A DNA stretch of 64,000 bases from Lycorma delicatula (lineage: Eukaryota; Arthropoda; Insecta; Hemiptera; Fulgoridae). The notes below the pieces were generated by a model. That model did no database searches. It was not told the origin of the DNA and saw nothing but the letters and a program-made list of their open reading frames with translations. Of this stretch, positions 45,942 to 58,150 are shown piece by piece (the first letter of the stretch is position 1; each line of letters begins with the position of its first letter). The stretch lies in assembly GCF_047948215.1 (NCBI RefSeq), contig NC_134455.1, positions 323,198,147-323,262,146 on the forward strand, read 5' to 3'. Position numbers and translations under genes: made by a program.

Positions 45942-48900
45942 TATTGCACTTTCACAATGATACTTGTATTTTGGCTCATTAATGGTATAAAAGTAAAGCT
46001 AGTTGCTCTCATCTAACATTTTTAAACTAGCAAACCTATTCTTTATTCTGTATAATTTATGCTGGTCGTTTCTCAAGTTTTCCTGGTTTTGTATTAGCTT
46101 AAAACTTACATCTTTCTCTTCTATCAATAAATTGAACTATAAGAAATTCTTGATTGATTTATTTAACCATAGTTATGAAAAAAAATCTTTTAAATCCTGT
46201 ATGTCATAAGATACAGTAAAAAAAACCCTCAAATGAGAATATTTTAGGTGGGACAAAAATTACCTTTAAAAAGTTTAAAATTTATTTCCTGACCATATGA
46301 TAAGACCAGAAAACATTCTCACACTGTTAATACCTCGTTTACACTCTAAATTTTCTTCCCACTTAACATGGTCGGTAGACCAGTAATTTTTTACAGTATT
46401 CAATAAAATTTCTTAATTGTGTATTCCTGATGAGTTGAGACCATTGAAAGACACCACATTTTCTCGATTTAAAATTTTTAATTTAAAAAAACAGTTGCAT
46501 ACGGAGTCATGAAAATCCACGTGCCACCATCAAAACAGCATTAACACAGGTTCCATATATCAGTATTATATGAAAAAAAATATTGGGGCCATTTATTTTC
46601 AATGAGAATGTTAGTATTGAAATACCGAAGCAAAGTTTCTGTGGCCTGAAATCCTATTTGGAAATCTTTGATGTTCTCACTGTGCATAAACAAAATTGAC
46701 GTCTTCATATTCTTCATTGTAAAAGTTATGAAACATTTAGATAATGGCATACATGCATTACTCCATTCACTTATTTAAATATTTATTGCTGTTCAAATGC
46801 AATAAAAAATTTAATTGTTGTAATCAGCAGTAAGTACTAACAACTTATGAATTAGTTTTTCAAACAAATTTAAGATAAAGTTATTTTTTAATTAGCTTTA
46901 AAGATGTCTAAATAAATTCATTTATTGGTTTGTTATTTAATTAGATTTTTCATTTTTTCATTTTTATTGTTCATTTTTCTAAAATGTATATTCTTTTGTT
47001 ATGTAATGAAAAATATTTTTCATTCACAAGCTAATAAAGATCTGCAAATTTGATATATTTTATTTTTAATAAACTTTGAAATTCTTATGTTTGCATTTAG
47101 TTTCTGTAAGCTTTTTATTCATATCAATTTACTTAGATTCAAATTCTCTTCAAGTTTTGTTTAAAACTTTATCTTTATTAATCACTTAATAGTTATTTTA
47201 CACAAAATATAAAATAGTGTGTTCTGGGACCTGTTTTTTTTTTTTTTTAATTTTTGAGGTAAGCTTTCCAAACAAACCATTAAATTTACCCCTTTATTTT
47301 GGGTCCCAAGAATTTCAGTTTATCTTAATTTTACCAAAGTTGTAGAAATTAGGGCGAGGGTGAAATCTTTCACAAGCCAGCATTTGCTAATGGAGCGTTT
47401 TCGCACCTATGTTTATATGAATTTTCTTCTTTATTTTAACTACTAGAATAAGTCCTGAAAGTTTGTTACATTCTTTGTGAATCACTACATTTATAAATAA
47501 AAATAGGAATTTAATACTTTTGCAATTATTGATATTATTCTTAGATCCATGTCAAGAGTACATATAAATCTACAACATTTTAAATAAATCTAAAAAAAGT
47601 AAAAAAAAACTTTTATGAAATTGCAATTAGAAAACCATGTAAGCTTTTCTTTAAATGCACCTATGCTCTTATCAAGTTGTAGGGTGAAAAAACTATTTTT
47701 GACTTAAGTTATTAAATTCTGCTAACAGCTCTTCACTGATTGTATGACATTTTCAACACTGCTATTCTTAAGCTCACTAAAAATGTTGCCTCAACTGTTT
47801 TTTTGAGTACTGGCTATAAAAAATGACATAACTTTCTTTGTGCATTTTAACTCTTGTCAACTCATAGGTTATTTTATAATGTTGAATGTGTAGTACTATA
47901 AGGTGCCATTTTAATATTGAGTGTTTCATGCTTTGGTTAAAAAAATTCACAAAAACAGCTCACCCAATGAGGTCATGCCTCATTGTTTACATCCATCAAA
48001 AAATCTTGATTTGCTGCAAATTCTGATTTTGGAATAGAGTTTGACAGTAAAGGGTTTTTAACTGACAATGTTTTATCTGTCTTAAGTCACTTATCCATGT
48101 TGATTTATGTTTTATATCAACTAGACTAAACCAAATTAATTCAAGTAAAGTACTAAAAGTATGTTTATAAGAAAAAGCCCCTTTCGAGATACGAAGTCCA
48201 GTGCTATCACTTCAATTTTATCAAATGAAAAAGTAACACAATAACATTTCCAAATTGATCGTCATAGAATATGTAAAACACTAGAGGCAACTGTGTTTGT
48301 CTGTAGGATATCCACAACTGATTCCACTTAACAACTGGAGGAAAGCGTAGCAATTTTTTATTAACAAACTTATTTGTACATGTGCGACATAGTGCATGCA
48401 TGGCTCATGTGTCACTACATGTGCACTGTGGTATACAAGAACCCATTAGCATTGTGTCTTTGTACTTGTTAGCCAAATGACTGATATTCTTATTGATGTA
48501 AACAAATTACCTTCTGAAATTAAAGGCAAAGCATGATAAAATCATTTGTATTATTATATATTCAAAAAGTTTTTGAGAATCACTGATCCACTGTATTATT
48601 ATTAATAATAATAATAAAAATAATAATAATGATGATGATTGACTGATGATGATGATATGTTGTACTAAATTTTGTTTTGTAATACAACATTTTTGTATTA
48701 TAAATATTTTTTTTTATAATTGTGTATTAGCATACCACTTTGAGAAGGTGGTATTCTGTGTGTGATTATCTTTTTAAAATGCAAAAATTGATTGAGAATT
48801 ATGGTTTGTATTTTTTATGTTTTGCAGTTAATTTGTTTTTATATTAATTTATTTCTTTATTTATGCTGTAGTACTTTTTATTTGTAATTCAGTAAATATA

Positions 48901-51245
48901 ACTATAAAATATTTACAGACTTAAGACTAAGGCTCTAGGATGATTATTTTTTATTGATGTTATATTTTAACCGGACACTAAACAAAAAGAAAAAAATACT
49001 TACTAATATGAATATTGTGAGAAGTGATAAAAATTATAAAAAGATTCCAAGTTAAGTCTCTTGCAGTTAACAGTTAAAAGATTTGGGAGGAATAAAGAGC
49101 TTTTAAATAATATTTATTTAATCTGTTGGATATTAATATGATAAATAAAATTTAATGCTTGTATATGAATGCTCAAAAATATGTTGACACAATACCAGTT
49201 TTGTATTCAAAATATTTCTTCTAATGCCTAATTAAATTAAAAAACTAAGTTGCTACATTTGTTCAAAAATATTTTATTGCCTAAAATATATCAGGGTGTG
49301 GTCATACATACATTGTTGAAGGAAACACTTTAATTTTAAATTAAACTGTAACTGAACAACCTTGCAAGGTAAATGTAATTTAAAGTAAGCAGTGGGAGAA
49401 GGAAGAATAAGATAAAGAAAGAGATACAACCAGAGAAAAACAGTGAGAGTAAATGGCAGAAGTGGGGAAAACTTTCTACAGAATATAAAATGTGGGTCAG
49501 TCTTCAACTAGAATCTGCAGAAGCATGGGGTCTGAGGCTAAACAAGTTTCTATTTTTTTAATATTTTACATTTCTGTACAATTATGTAGTGGAGTACCAA
49601 CAATTTATAAAAAAAATGAAAATGATAAGTTAGAACCAGGTAACTCTTTTCAAGATGTTTAAAATTATAGATCAGTAAAATAAAAGTTTTGATTGTTAAA
49701 TTTCTAATTTAATTTTAACATGTTTTCCAATAAAATATAATATTATAATTTAGATTACTACATTACTCATATTATAATCTCAAATTTGTTTTAAGTCACA
49801 GAATTATTAAATTCAGAAAATAATAAAATTTACACCTGACATTTTTTCTTATTTGTATTTGTACTTTATGATAGAATGTTTGTTATTGTACTTATTGTAT
49901 CGCAGACAAAACACAAAAAAAATTATTAGAAATAATTTTAATTACCATTTTTGCTAATTTAATTTAATGGCACTGAAGGGGGAACTGACCCTCCTGTACT
50001 ATTATAAAGTGCAAAAAGTGTATATTTATTTGTTCAACAAATAAAATTAAAATAATGTTTTGTAACAATTACATATTTATAATTATTATTGGAACCGCTT
50101 CAGAAAAAGTGAAAATGTAAAAAAGGAAAGATTGAAAATCGTATTCAACTTTCATACAATAAGATAATACTTGAAGAATGGATAAAACATTTCTGCTAAA
50201 AACAGATTTATAAGAAAGCAAACCGCTCAGAAATTAAGTAACTGATCTAGTAATGATTTAAAAATAATTTAGTTATAAAAGGTTAACAATAAAAATGAAT
50301 GATTACTTCTGAAGAGATTAAAACAATTTTTTAGTCTACTTAAAATACAGTAAATTTTATTACTATTTTCTTCAGATGTGTTATTGGATAATAGGTTGTT
50401 CCAGCTATAAAGTTCTCATTTTAGTCCATGTTTCATCTTTGTATTTACTTTATAGTTGTATGAATGTAAGATTTTTATAGCTTTAGTTTCTTATAATTGA
50501 AATTTTTATACGGTTTGTACAGAATAAAATCAACTGACTTTTCTATTGAAAGTTATATTGCTTCAAAAAATAAAAATATTTAAATAAATAATTAAAGTTT
50601 AGTTTTAAACTTTATTCACTCTCAATCAAAAGAGTCCTGAGAAAGCTGTTGAGAAAACTATGTGAGTCATTAGAAACATTTTTATGGACAGTAGCACATC
50701 TATGATGGCAAAACATGAGTAATAAACAATTCATCTGGATTTTTTTTGTGTTATTTGTACTGTAACATATTTCTGAAATAAGAACAAGTATAATTAATAA
50801 ATTCATATTGTAGGACATATGTACTTACAAGTATATTTTTCACTAATTGATTCTAAAAAGAACAAAAATTTACAAATTTGAAATAAAAAGAAATTTTGTA
50901 TGAGAAATGATATAAAATGATTAAAGCATGTACTTATGAAATATCTGAACCTAGCTTATAAAATACATTTTTAATAATTTGTCAAAACATTTTCAGTAGG
51001 TTCTGCTACCATTTTCAGTGATAAGTGCTGCTGTCCTCAACTTGCTGTCACCTGATTTTACTGTGGGTGCTTTTTAGAAATAGGGAAAGCTATTCAGAAT
51101 GTAGTGTTTGAATAGGCATGATTCAAATCCAATATATCCCAATCTTATTTCGTTGTTTAATTGCTGGCCATCAAAAAAAAATTGCAAATGAAATTATTAC
51201 ATTTTTATGAAACACAAGTAGTAAAAAATGAAATAAAAGAAATTA
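45942..51245. other. Long gene-free stretch
   Basis: About 5.3 kb of AT-rich DNA without a supported gene. The minus-strand frame 46541-46750 and neighbouring fragments to 46250 could be old coding sequence but match nothing I know. At 47215-47460 a T run is followed by moderately GC-richer DNA with the look of a dispersed repeat. A triplet repeat lies near 48594-48660. The frames at 48207-48401, 49274-49507 and 50612-50818 are not convincing. Confidence 0.4.
48594..48660. repeat. ATT/AAT/GAT triplet repeat
   Basis: Interrupted ATT, AAT and then GAT triplets. Confidence 0.85.
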
Positions 51246-51770
51246 ATTTTTTTTTTTGTAGTCATTTGTCATTTAACTGATTCTATCTGTTCCTTTTTGA
51301 TCTATGTTAATCGTTTAACTTCAACATAATTACATCCTATATTCTCAGTTATCTGTTTTCTTCATTACTGTTATCATACATTATCTGTTTTATATCCTTG
51401 TCTTCCTCCAACAATCCTTCCACACATCCCTCTGATACCATATTAAAATACTAAATCTTAATGTCTTACTATAGAACTGATTGATCCAGTTTCCTTTTTA
51501 ATATTATTCTGTCACAAATATCTCTTTTCTTCTATTCATGTTAAAATTTCTTCATTTCATACTATATTTGCATATTTACTCACCTAAATTTCAACATCCT
51601 CCTGTAACACCACATTTTTATTCTTTTGATTTCTGCTTTTCCTGATGTCCATGTTTTGCTATTACAAAGCACTATTCTATGTAAATGTTTTCAAGAAAAC
51701 TTTTCTCATTCTTGGTTCCAGATTCAATACCAGCAGAATTTTTACGTGAAGTTCTTTTGTTTGTGCCAAT
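51246..51770 (-). mobile_element. RTE-like non-LTR element, 3' end (copy 3)
   Basis: A T run at 51247-51257 marks the tail of a minus-strand insertion. The complement reads SKTWTSGKAE and IKMWCYRRMLKF near 51690-51590, parallel to the SETWTI and FEMWCYRRMLK blocks of the copy at 1860-2384. It is more diverged, with several stops, so an older insertion or a related subfamily. Confidence 0.72.
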
Positions 51771-52461
51771 CAGATTTTGATTTCTACATCTGATCTTAAA
51801 AAAATATATACATTGGGTGCATATATATATATATATATGTTTTCTTTATGATATCACCAAACTTAATTTCTCTTCTAGTTTTATAAGCGAGTCTTGCAAT
51901 AGAGCACTGTTATTGGCACACATCTCAAAATGGTTAGGAAATCATTATGCGTGCATTTTATTTAATGTATTAAATTTTTTTGGATTTAATTCTCAACACA
52001 ACTTTATATACTTTTGAGAGAAGTTAATTTAAATATTTTTGAATTTTAATTTTACTAATGATACTTAGGGTATTGTAAACCAGGGAAAACCATTTTTTGT
52101 TTTTAGCATTTTATGAAACTGAACAATTTTCTGAGTGTTTTGATAATTATTTATGGGGGTATTTCAGTTTGTACAATTTGTAGGCATATAAGCATTACGT
52201 TATTGTATATCACTTTTTTTTCTGAAACTGATAACCCAAGATATTGCCGAGATTCAACAATGCATGACTTTGTATTTCCCGTCGGAATGTTGCAATTGTG
52301 GTATCGAAATTCTCGCTGTTTTATCGACTATTCGATAGTGCTTATTTCAACACTGTCGATTAATCAGTATGTGGTTATGTGTGTAGTCTTCGGTGTAGAA
52401 TTGTCGTAATAGAATCAGTAAAATGTTTTTTTGAGTGTAAATACTGATTTCTTTTTTGTAG

Positions 52462-52595
52462 AACACACTAGAAATTTATTACGTTTCACAATGTGTAACA
52501 AAAAACGAGTGGGAAATAGAAGTTCAATGTACAGTAAAAAAAATTGTTGGCAAAACAAGTCTGCAGTGTGAGGTTATAATGGAACCATGTACATC
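52462..52595 (+). CDS. Orphan internal exon, function unknown
   Basis: The acceptor TTTCTTTTTTGTAG is followed by 44 open codons plus two bases, then a consensus donor GTAAGT. The peptide begins NTLEIYYVSQCVTKNEWEIE and continues VQCTVKKIVGKTSLQCEV. It looks like alternating beta strands and has none of the decay seen in the transposon fragments nearby. The residue pattern faintly recalls the central strands of hotdog-fold thioesterases, but this is a guess. No partner exon was found in the window. The upstream 200 bp (52283-52375) contains repeated TCGATA/TATCGA-type motifs that could belong to a promoter. Confidence 0.45.
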
Positions 52596-52887
52596 GTAAG
52601 TTGAACATGAGAAACCAACCCCATCGAAGGTAAAATAATCATTTAATTATGAGTTATACAACAGTAGAACTGTCAATTGTCATATGGTATTATTGACGTT
52701 GAAGTTTTTAAAATTGTTATTGAAAGTGCTAGTGTAAATACTGCCTTCACAATTTAATACCAAGAAAGAGTAATGAGGGTCAAGCAACAGAATTCAAACT
52801 GTCGTTTAACAATTTCAGTGAAAATGAAAAAAAAAAAATACAATGAAATTGTAAACCGTGCGGTAATAGTCTCGCAGATAACAAAAT

Positions 52888-54600
52888 GGTACTGATATAA
52901 AAATAGGTGGGAGACTACATTTCTATTATCAAAATTTGTTTGAATTTAGAATTTTGTTTAAAAAAAATACATGTAATAATAGATAATAAAAAATGTTTAA
53001 GTGTTCCATATAATAAGCAAAAAATAGGAAACTATTTCAAAACTCTTACCGGCCGGATTTCATTTATTAAATAAACTCATATAATTAGGAGGGGGTAGTA
53101 TAAAGTCATTACCACAATTCTGGTTAAATTTGACAGTTATAGATTTGCTATCAAAAACTTATCATCTATTAGCGTTTATATTACATATTGAATTATTACT
53201 GATACAACATCTTTTCTTCAATTACATGTTTTGAAAGTAATTTTCACCTTATATTTCACTACGACTCGTATTGTCTTTATTTTAAGTAGTCAACATTATT
53301 TCAAGTTTTTAACTTTTCAACGTGATGAAAATTCGGTTTTTTCATTGAATGTATGTTTTAATGGAATATTTTTACTAAAGGATGTAAATAGAAAAAATCA
53401 ATTAAATGCGTTGTACATTACTTTCATATTCTGATCGTTTTTTTAGCAACAGATGTATTGATTATTTATTTACTTAGGCTTACTTTGTTAATTACCTTTT
53501 TTTGTATATAAAAATACAATTTAGCGTAGTTTCTTTGTCGTTTTGAATGTGTTATGATAAAAATGTGACATGTGATACATATCACATTACAGAAATACAA
53601 TTCATATAATTATTATTCGTTGTTTAATAAATGAAATCTGGCCGGTAAGTGTTTTGTAACAAATTTTTCTATTTTTTTTTCTTATTATATGGAACGCTTA
53701 ATCATTTTTAGGTAGATTTCATAAGAAAGCTGCCTATTGTAATGGGTATCATGATTCGACTTCCGAAAAGTTCGACATATCTTCGCGTTTCACATCATCA
53801 GATCCAAAAACCACCGTCAGCTCAAAAGTTTACATATATATATTTCCCCTTCTTGTGTACACGATAACTGCTATAACTAATATTGCGCCAATCACTTTCA
53901 AATTGTTCCTAAAAATAACTCGTTCCAAAATCTCGGTCTAGTTTGTTAACCGCCAAAATCGGATCATGGGGATGGAAATGGGGGCTTTTTCGGAAAAACA
54001 AAACGTCGCTATAACTTTCTTATTAAGTAAAATATCGAATTCGTTTAAAGTTCCTACTATTCTTTGGATAAGGGCCTAAAACTTATTTAAGTAAATTTTT
54101 TTCACCAACCATTGGCCCAGGGGGTTTCAAAGACAAAAAGGAATCACACCTCCCTTAATAAGCACATTATTGAATGCGTTTAAAGTGGTTGTTAGTCCTC
54201 TAGTAAACATTACCTGAAACGTTTGTCTGTAACAAGTTTTGATATGAACAACCCTTATGGCAAGGGATGACCAAAATATTGCTGGAATTGTAAGAAGATG
54301 GGGCTTGTCATATGCTAAACATGTGAAACTTATTTTCACATGCAACCAATGTCGTCTTAACTTTAACCATTGTCGTCTTAAATTTGAAGTCTTCTTAACT
54401 TTAAGTTGGAAATCTTTTTTATCCCCTTCTTAACATCGAAGAAGCCTACCTCCGCCTTCCGGTGTACCGAAAGGAATTTTTTATTATTCTATATCTATTG
54501 TTTATATATTTAACAATTATTATTTTTAAAATAAAATTCAAAATTAATAACAGATTTTGATAATAGAAATATAGTCTCACCTTTTTTGATATCAGTATCA
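52888..54600. mobile_element. Interrupted long-inverted-repeat element
   Basis: The left arm (52888-53071) is matched in inverted order by two separate right-hand blocks: its inner half by 53622-53710 and its outer half by 54481-54600. Shared blocks include GTTCCATATAATAAG, GATTTCATTTATTAAA and TTTCTATTATCAAAAT. The simplest reading is one element with ~185-bp inverted ends whose right arm was split by a 770-bp insertion (53711-54480). ATTTTT borders that insertion on both sides and may be its target duplication. The central part (53072-53621) has no recognised gene. Confidence 0.78.
53711..54480. mobile_element. 770-bp insertion of unknown type
   Basis: It splits the right arm of the element above. 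It is more GC-rich and non-coding, with a 21-bp degenerate tandem repeat around TGTCGTCTTAA (about 54345-54410) and a GCCTTCCGGTGTACCG palindromic block near its right end. No terminal repeats that I can name. Confidence 0.6.
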
Positions 54601-54603
54601 ATG

Positions 54604-56452
54604 TTTTTCTTTTTTTTTACTTTGTTTACCCCGCCCCCCCAGAGCCGAAACCGCAATTAAGCATAAATACAGCTCCGGGGGGTGCCATCGCCTCAAACTA
54701 CCTCGGCAGAACTCAAGGTCCCACCTAGATAGCCAGCACCCGGTCTTTCGATTAGTGGCCATGCCTCAAATGAGGTAACCCCCTCATCGGGGATCCCCAC
54801 CGGAACTACAGTCTTATTTACCCCCCCACCCCCCGTGGCTCAGCCAGGAGTCACCGTCCACTCATCGGTGATGAGAAGCCGGAGCATCCCACCTTTCTGG
54901 ATGAGACCAACCCGTGCTGGAGCCACCATAATTCTTTGCCCCACAGCGAGTACACCTCACTTCCGGTTACATTTCTGCAACTTCGGCGCCCCATAGCGTG
55001 ACCAGAGGTTTTACAGAAAGTGCAGCGGGCTTCCTTCTGGCAATTCATCTTGACATGGCCAACCTCCTCGAAGTTAAAACATTGGCCGGTCCTGTCAGGA
55101 CCACCACACAGCTTCGCCCTGTATCCCGTATCCCAACAACAGAAGCACCGCTCTTCCAGCGACTGGCGCATTACTCTGCAGGCCACCCATTCAATCTGCA
55201 CCTGGCCATCGTGTAGCAAAATATCTGACAGGATGGGTGGCAAAGCTAGCATCATAACCTGAGTGACCCCGTAGGAAGGTCTCATCGAAAGCACATCAAT
55301 CGTAACAGAGTCACCGGTAACACGATGAAGATCTCTCATGAACTCTTCTTCTGTGGTTAAGGCATCCACATCCTTAATAAGGACATGGAGCCGCCTACCT
55401 CCCAACACCGTCTACCTTCTCTGCAATCTCCCTACGGAGCCACTCAGCATCATCCCCCTCCGCCCTCATCCAATGGAGAAGGCCTTCCCCTGACCCTGAT
55501 GGGCTGAGAGGACACCAGATTACCCAGCGATACGTTGTCCTTCACTGTTCGCAGGAGATTCCCATAGGACCTCCCCAACGTCTTCACGACAGCAGTCGCG
55601 GTAGGCGGCCCCACCGGCCTCTTCGGTGGAAGATGATTCTTAAGCACCTGCTCACTTGATACCTTATCATCAAGGAAATCCTGGAATTTAGTCACTTCTT
55701 CTGCCAAAATATTCCACTAACCAGCAGAAGTAGCTACCGACCAGTCCAGCAGGCCCGCCAAAACTCACCCCACTATCCGCCATCACCACATCAGAGATGG
55801 CCCTCATAAAGCAGTGAACCTTCCTGTCTTCCCCTTTGGCGGAGTCAGCAACAATAACATAAGTGGTCCGCCCAGCTTCAACCACATCATCTGATAAAAC
55901 AGAGGTGCTCGACTTATCAATAAGTACTTATCCTTCCTGTAGACTACCTTCACCAACCAGTTTCTCAACCCAAGGTACCCAAAGAAGGGCTGGAGAATGT
56001 TGAGAGTGGCCAACACCCATCGCTAAGTACAGTAGCCTTGCCTGAGAGGTCTTACCTATTTGTCCAGGATCTGTCACCAGTGTAGAAGAACAAAATGTTT
56101 TTTTCTACCAACTCCGTTGAACCAGTTGAAAAAGAGCCTCATCAGATACATTTTTCCCAAGTAAGTCGCCCTGATTATGTCCTCCATCAGGCATCTGAGT
56201 CAGATCTCCACCCGAGGTCTGAGTGGCTACCTCTTGAAACAACACAGCCCTGATCTCTTTTGATCAGAAACTTCTTCCCTGTAGGACAAGAAGTTCGTAC
56301 AAATAGCCTTCAGCTACTTCTTCTATTCAGTACATGGGGGGGGGGGGGGGGAAGCTACAGTCTTTGTTTCCCCGATGGTTTTGAAGCAGGTGTTCACCTC
56401 CCATTTCATCATCTCATCTCATCTTCCTCTCCCTATGTCTGGACTCCAAACT
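54604..56452 (-). mobile_element. Gag-only LINE copy (R1-like gag) with A-rich tail
   Basis: This GC-rich island encodes a non-LTR retrotransposon gag on the minus strand and nothing else. Frames at 55885-55450 give the N-terminal part (FQDFLDDKVSSEQVLK and a Pro-rich run). Frame 55408-54851 (185 codons) gives GRRLHVLIKDVDALTTEEEF, followed by three CCHC-type zinc knuckles: CFCCWDTGYRAKLC, CFNFEEVGHVKMNC (second Cys changed to Phe) and CTFCKTSGHAMGRRSC. On the minus strand the element ends in GTAAACAAAGTAAAAAAAAA, a poly(A)-like tail, only about 250 bp after gag. Endonuclease and RT are absent. The upstream end is near the poly(G) tract. Frameshifts break the gag N-terminal half. Confidence 0.82.
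56336..56351. repeat. Poly(G) tract of 16 bases
   Basis: Sixteen consecutive G on the + strand (C on the element strand), in the 5' part of the gag-only LINE copy. Long G runs are rare in this AT-rich DNA and could form a quadruplex. Assembly error in run length is possible. Confidence 0.9.
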
Positions 56453-56581
56453 GATTGTTGTAGATTTATTATTTATTTATTTATTATTATTATTGTTATC
56501 TTATGGATTTGTTATCTAAAACAAACAAATATACATTATTTGAATTTCTCGGCCAATTTATTTTGTTGATATTCATATCAT

Positions 56582-57150
56582 TCACTTCATACCACATTTT
56601 TCCTTTTTAATAAAACTAGCATAATGACCTTCACGAGTCGAAAATACGTGATGTAATATTGCACTTATTACTTTGTAAGTGTAACCCTCGATTTTTATCA
56701 TATCCGTGGTCACACTTTCTATATTATTATTAAATGAACTTTTTTTTATTTCTCCATCAATCAGTTCAGATAGTTCTAATTGTAGAATAAAAATTTTACC
56801 GTTCAAATTTATTTTTGTTTTATGTAACAAATCTTTGTTGCCACATTTGCAACACTTCCCCACCATTCGTGTTTTTTTTGTGTTTTATTAGCGGCTATAA
56901 TCTCTTGTAAACTAATATTTTTATTTTTTTAATGAAGTGATGGAAATTAAAAAAAATGTTTCATCTTCAGTACTTTCATTTTCATAAGAGCATTTACTAT
57001 TAAAAAGCTGTAGTATATTTTCTTTTAAATTTTATTATTTCAAGTACATTATTCAAGTTTTTGTACGTTACCTAGCAGTGCGATTCATAAAGCCACTTTT
57101 TTGAAGAAAAGTGACATATTCGAGACCCGCAGTTCATCAAATGGAAGAAA
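56582..57150 (-). pseudogene. USP-type deubiquitinase fragment (peptidase C19)
   Basis: The minus-strand frame 56866-56582 (94 codons) encodes the C-terminal half of a ubiquitin-specific protease domain. KCCKCGNKDLLHKTKINL is the zinc-ribbon-like CxxC part, FILQLELSEL the following strand, and YKVISAILHHVFSTREGHYA then SFIKK the His box, with the catalytic His in GHY kept. Upstream to about 57150, fragments in other frames (SKCSYENESTEDETFF, then SLQEII) look like the preceding USP segment, with frameshifts. The catalytic Cys box is not found. It may be a captured gene piece carried by the neighbouring Mutator-like element, which points the opposite way, or an independent processed fragment. 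Confidence 0.65.
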
Positions 57151-57239
57151 AAAAGTCTAACAAAATTCGAGGTATTTTTTGAAAGTATTCTTTATTACAA
57201 ATCTAATTGAAATGAAATATAATGTTTTCATGCTTATTT

Positions 57240-58150
57240 TTTAATTTTTTCCTATTTTCATTTCACTTTTAGGTTAGGTCATGTTTAGAACTGTAAACAT
57301 ACTGTCGTCCAGTTCTTCTGCGGACTCTTACTGGCAAAATTCGAACAAACTTCTTGATTTGTTTCATGAACTGTCATAAAATTATAAAAAGTTATGAAAA
57401 TCATAAAAAAAATTTTATGATCTTAACATGGTATGCTGTTTATATATTATTGGGAAGGGTCTATATATTACTTTAACTGCGCAAAAATTTTGGTGTAGTT
57501 TTGAATACTCCATCTCCACCAACCAAATTAAAAAAAAAAAACTTGATACTACATTTTCTTTTGCCATGGAAACAGTATGCAAATTATCTATGAAAACGCC
57601 CGTTGAGGAAGCTGTTCTAGAATTAAACAATAAGGATTTGTGTGTTACTCTGGATGGTTCCTGGCATAAATGAGGAGATACATCATTGATGGTCTTGTTT
57701 TTCTGATATCAGTTGATGCTGGCAAACTCCTTGTTGTGGCCATTATGAGTAAATTTTGTAGGTATAGAAAGAAAAAAATGAACACATACAAGGCAAGTTA
57801 TCCAGAAACTAGCAATGATATGGAGGTTGCTAATGCTGAACAGTCAGAATGGCTGTACAATATTCTATACATTCAGTACCTAGGAGATGGGGACATAAAG
57901 ATCCATATTTCTGTGTGTGAAAGTAAATCATACCGGAAAAATACAGAAATAGGGAAACTTGAATGTATTGAATATGTATAGAAAATACTTGGGACACAAC
58001 TGAGAAAATTAAAATCTTGTGACAAAGAGGTTCTTGCAGATTGGTATGCAATCTGTATACTATTGGGAAGGGTCACAACTCCCCCAGAATTTTGTTGTGT
58101 GTAGTTATAAGTACTTCAACTCCATAGATGGTAAACCTGGCTGGTACATT
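57240..58150 (+). mobile_element. Mutator-like (MULE) transposase remnant
   Basis: Two consecutive frames, 57428-57673 and 57670-57981, resemble the Mutator domain family of animal MULE transposases. IIGKGLYITLTAQKFW aligns with the N-terminal IGKG block. The next block, DLCVTLDGSWHK, holds the first Asp. After a one-base shift come LVFLISVDAGKLLVVAIMSK, MEVANAEQ and LYNILYIQYLGDGDIK with the second Asp pair, and IGKLECIEYV at the conserved LECxxHV site (His changed to Tyr). Fragments continue to about 58150. The frameshift and Arg-to-stop change at the domain centre make it a pseudogene. No terminal inverted repeats were located. Confidence 0.78.

Noticed and set aside
46250..46750. Minus-strand coding-like fragments
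   Set aside because: Suggestive residue patterns but no motif strong enough to name a family.
54998..55262. Plus-strand frames of 72 and 80 codons
   Set aside because: Shadows of the GC-rich gag on the other strand.
57830..58076. Minus-strand frames opposite the MULE transposase
   Set aside because: Shadow frames. The + strand carries the recognisable domain.
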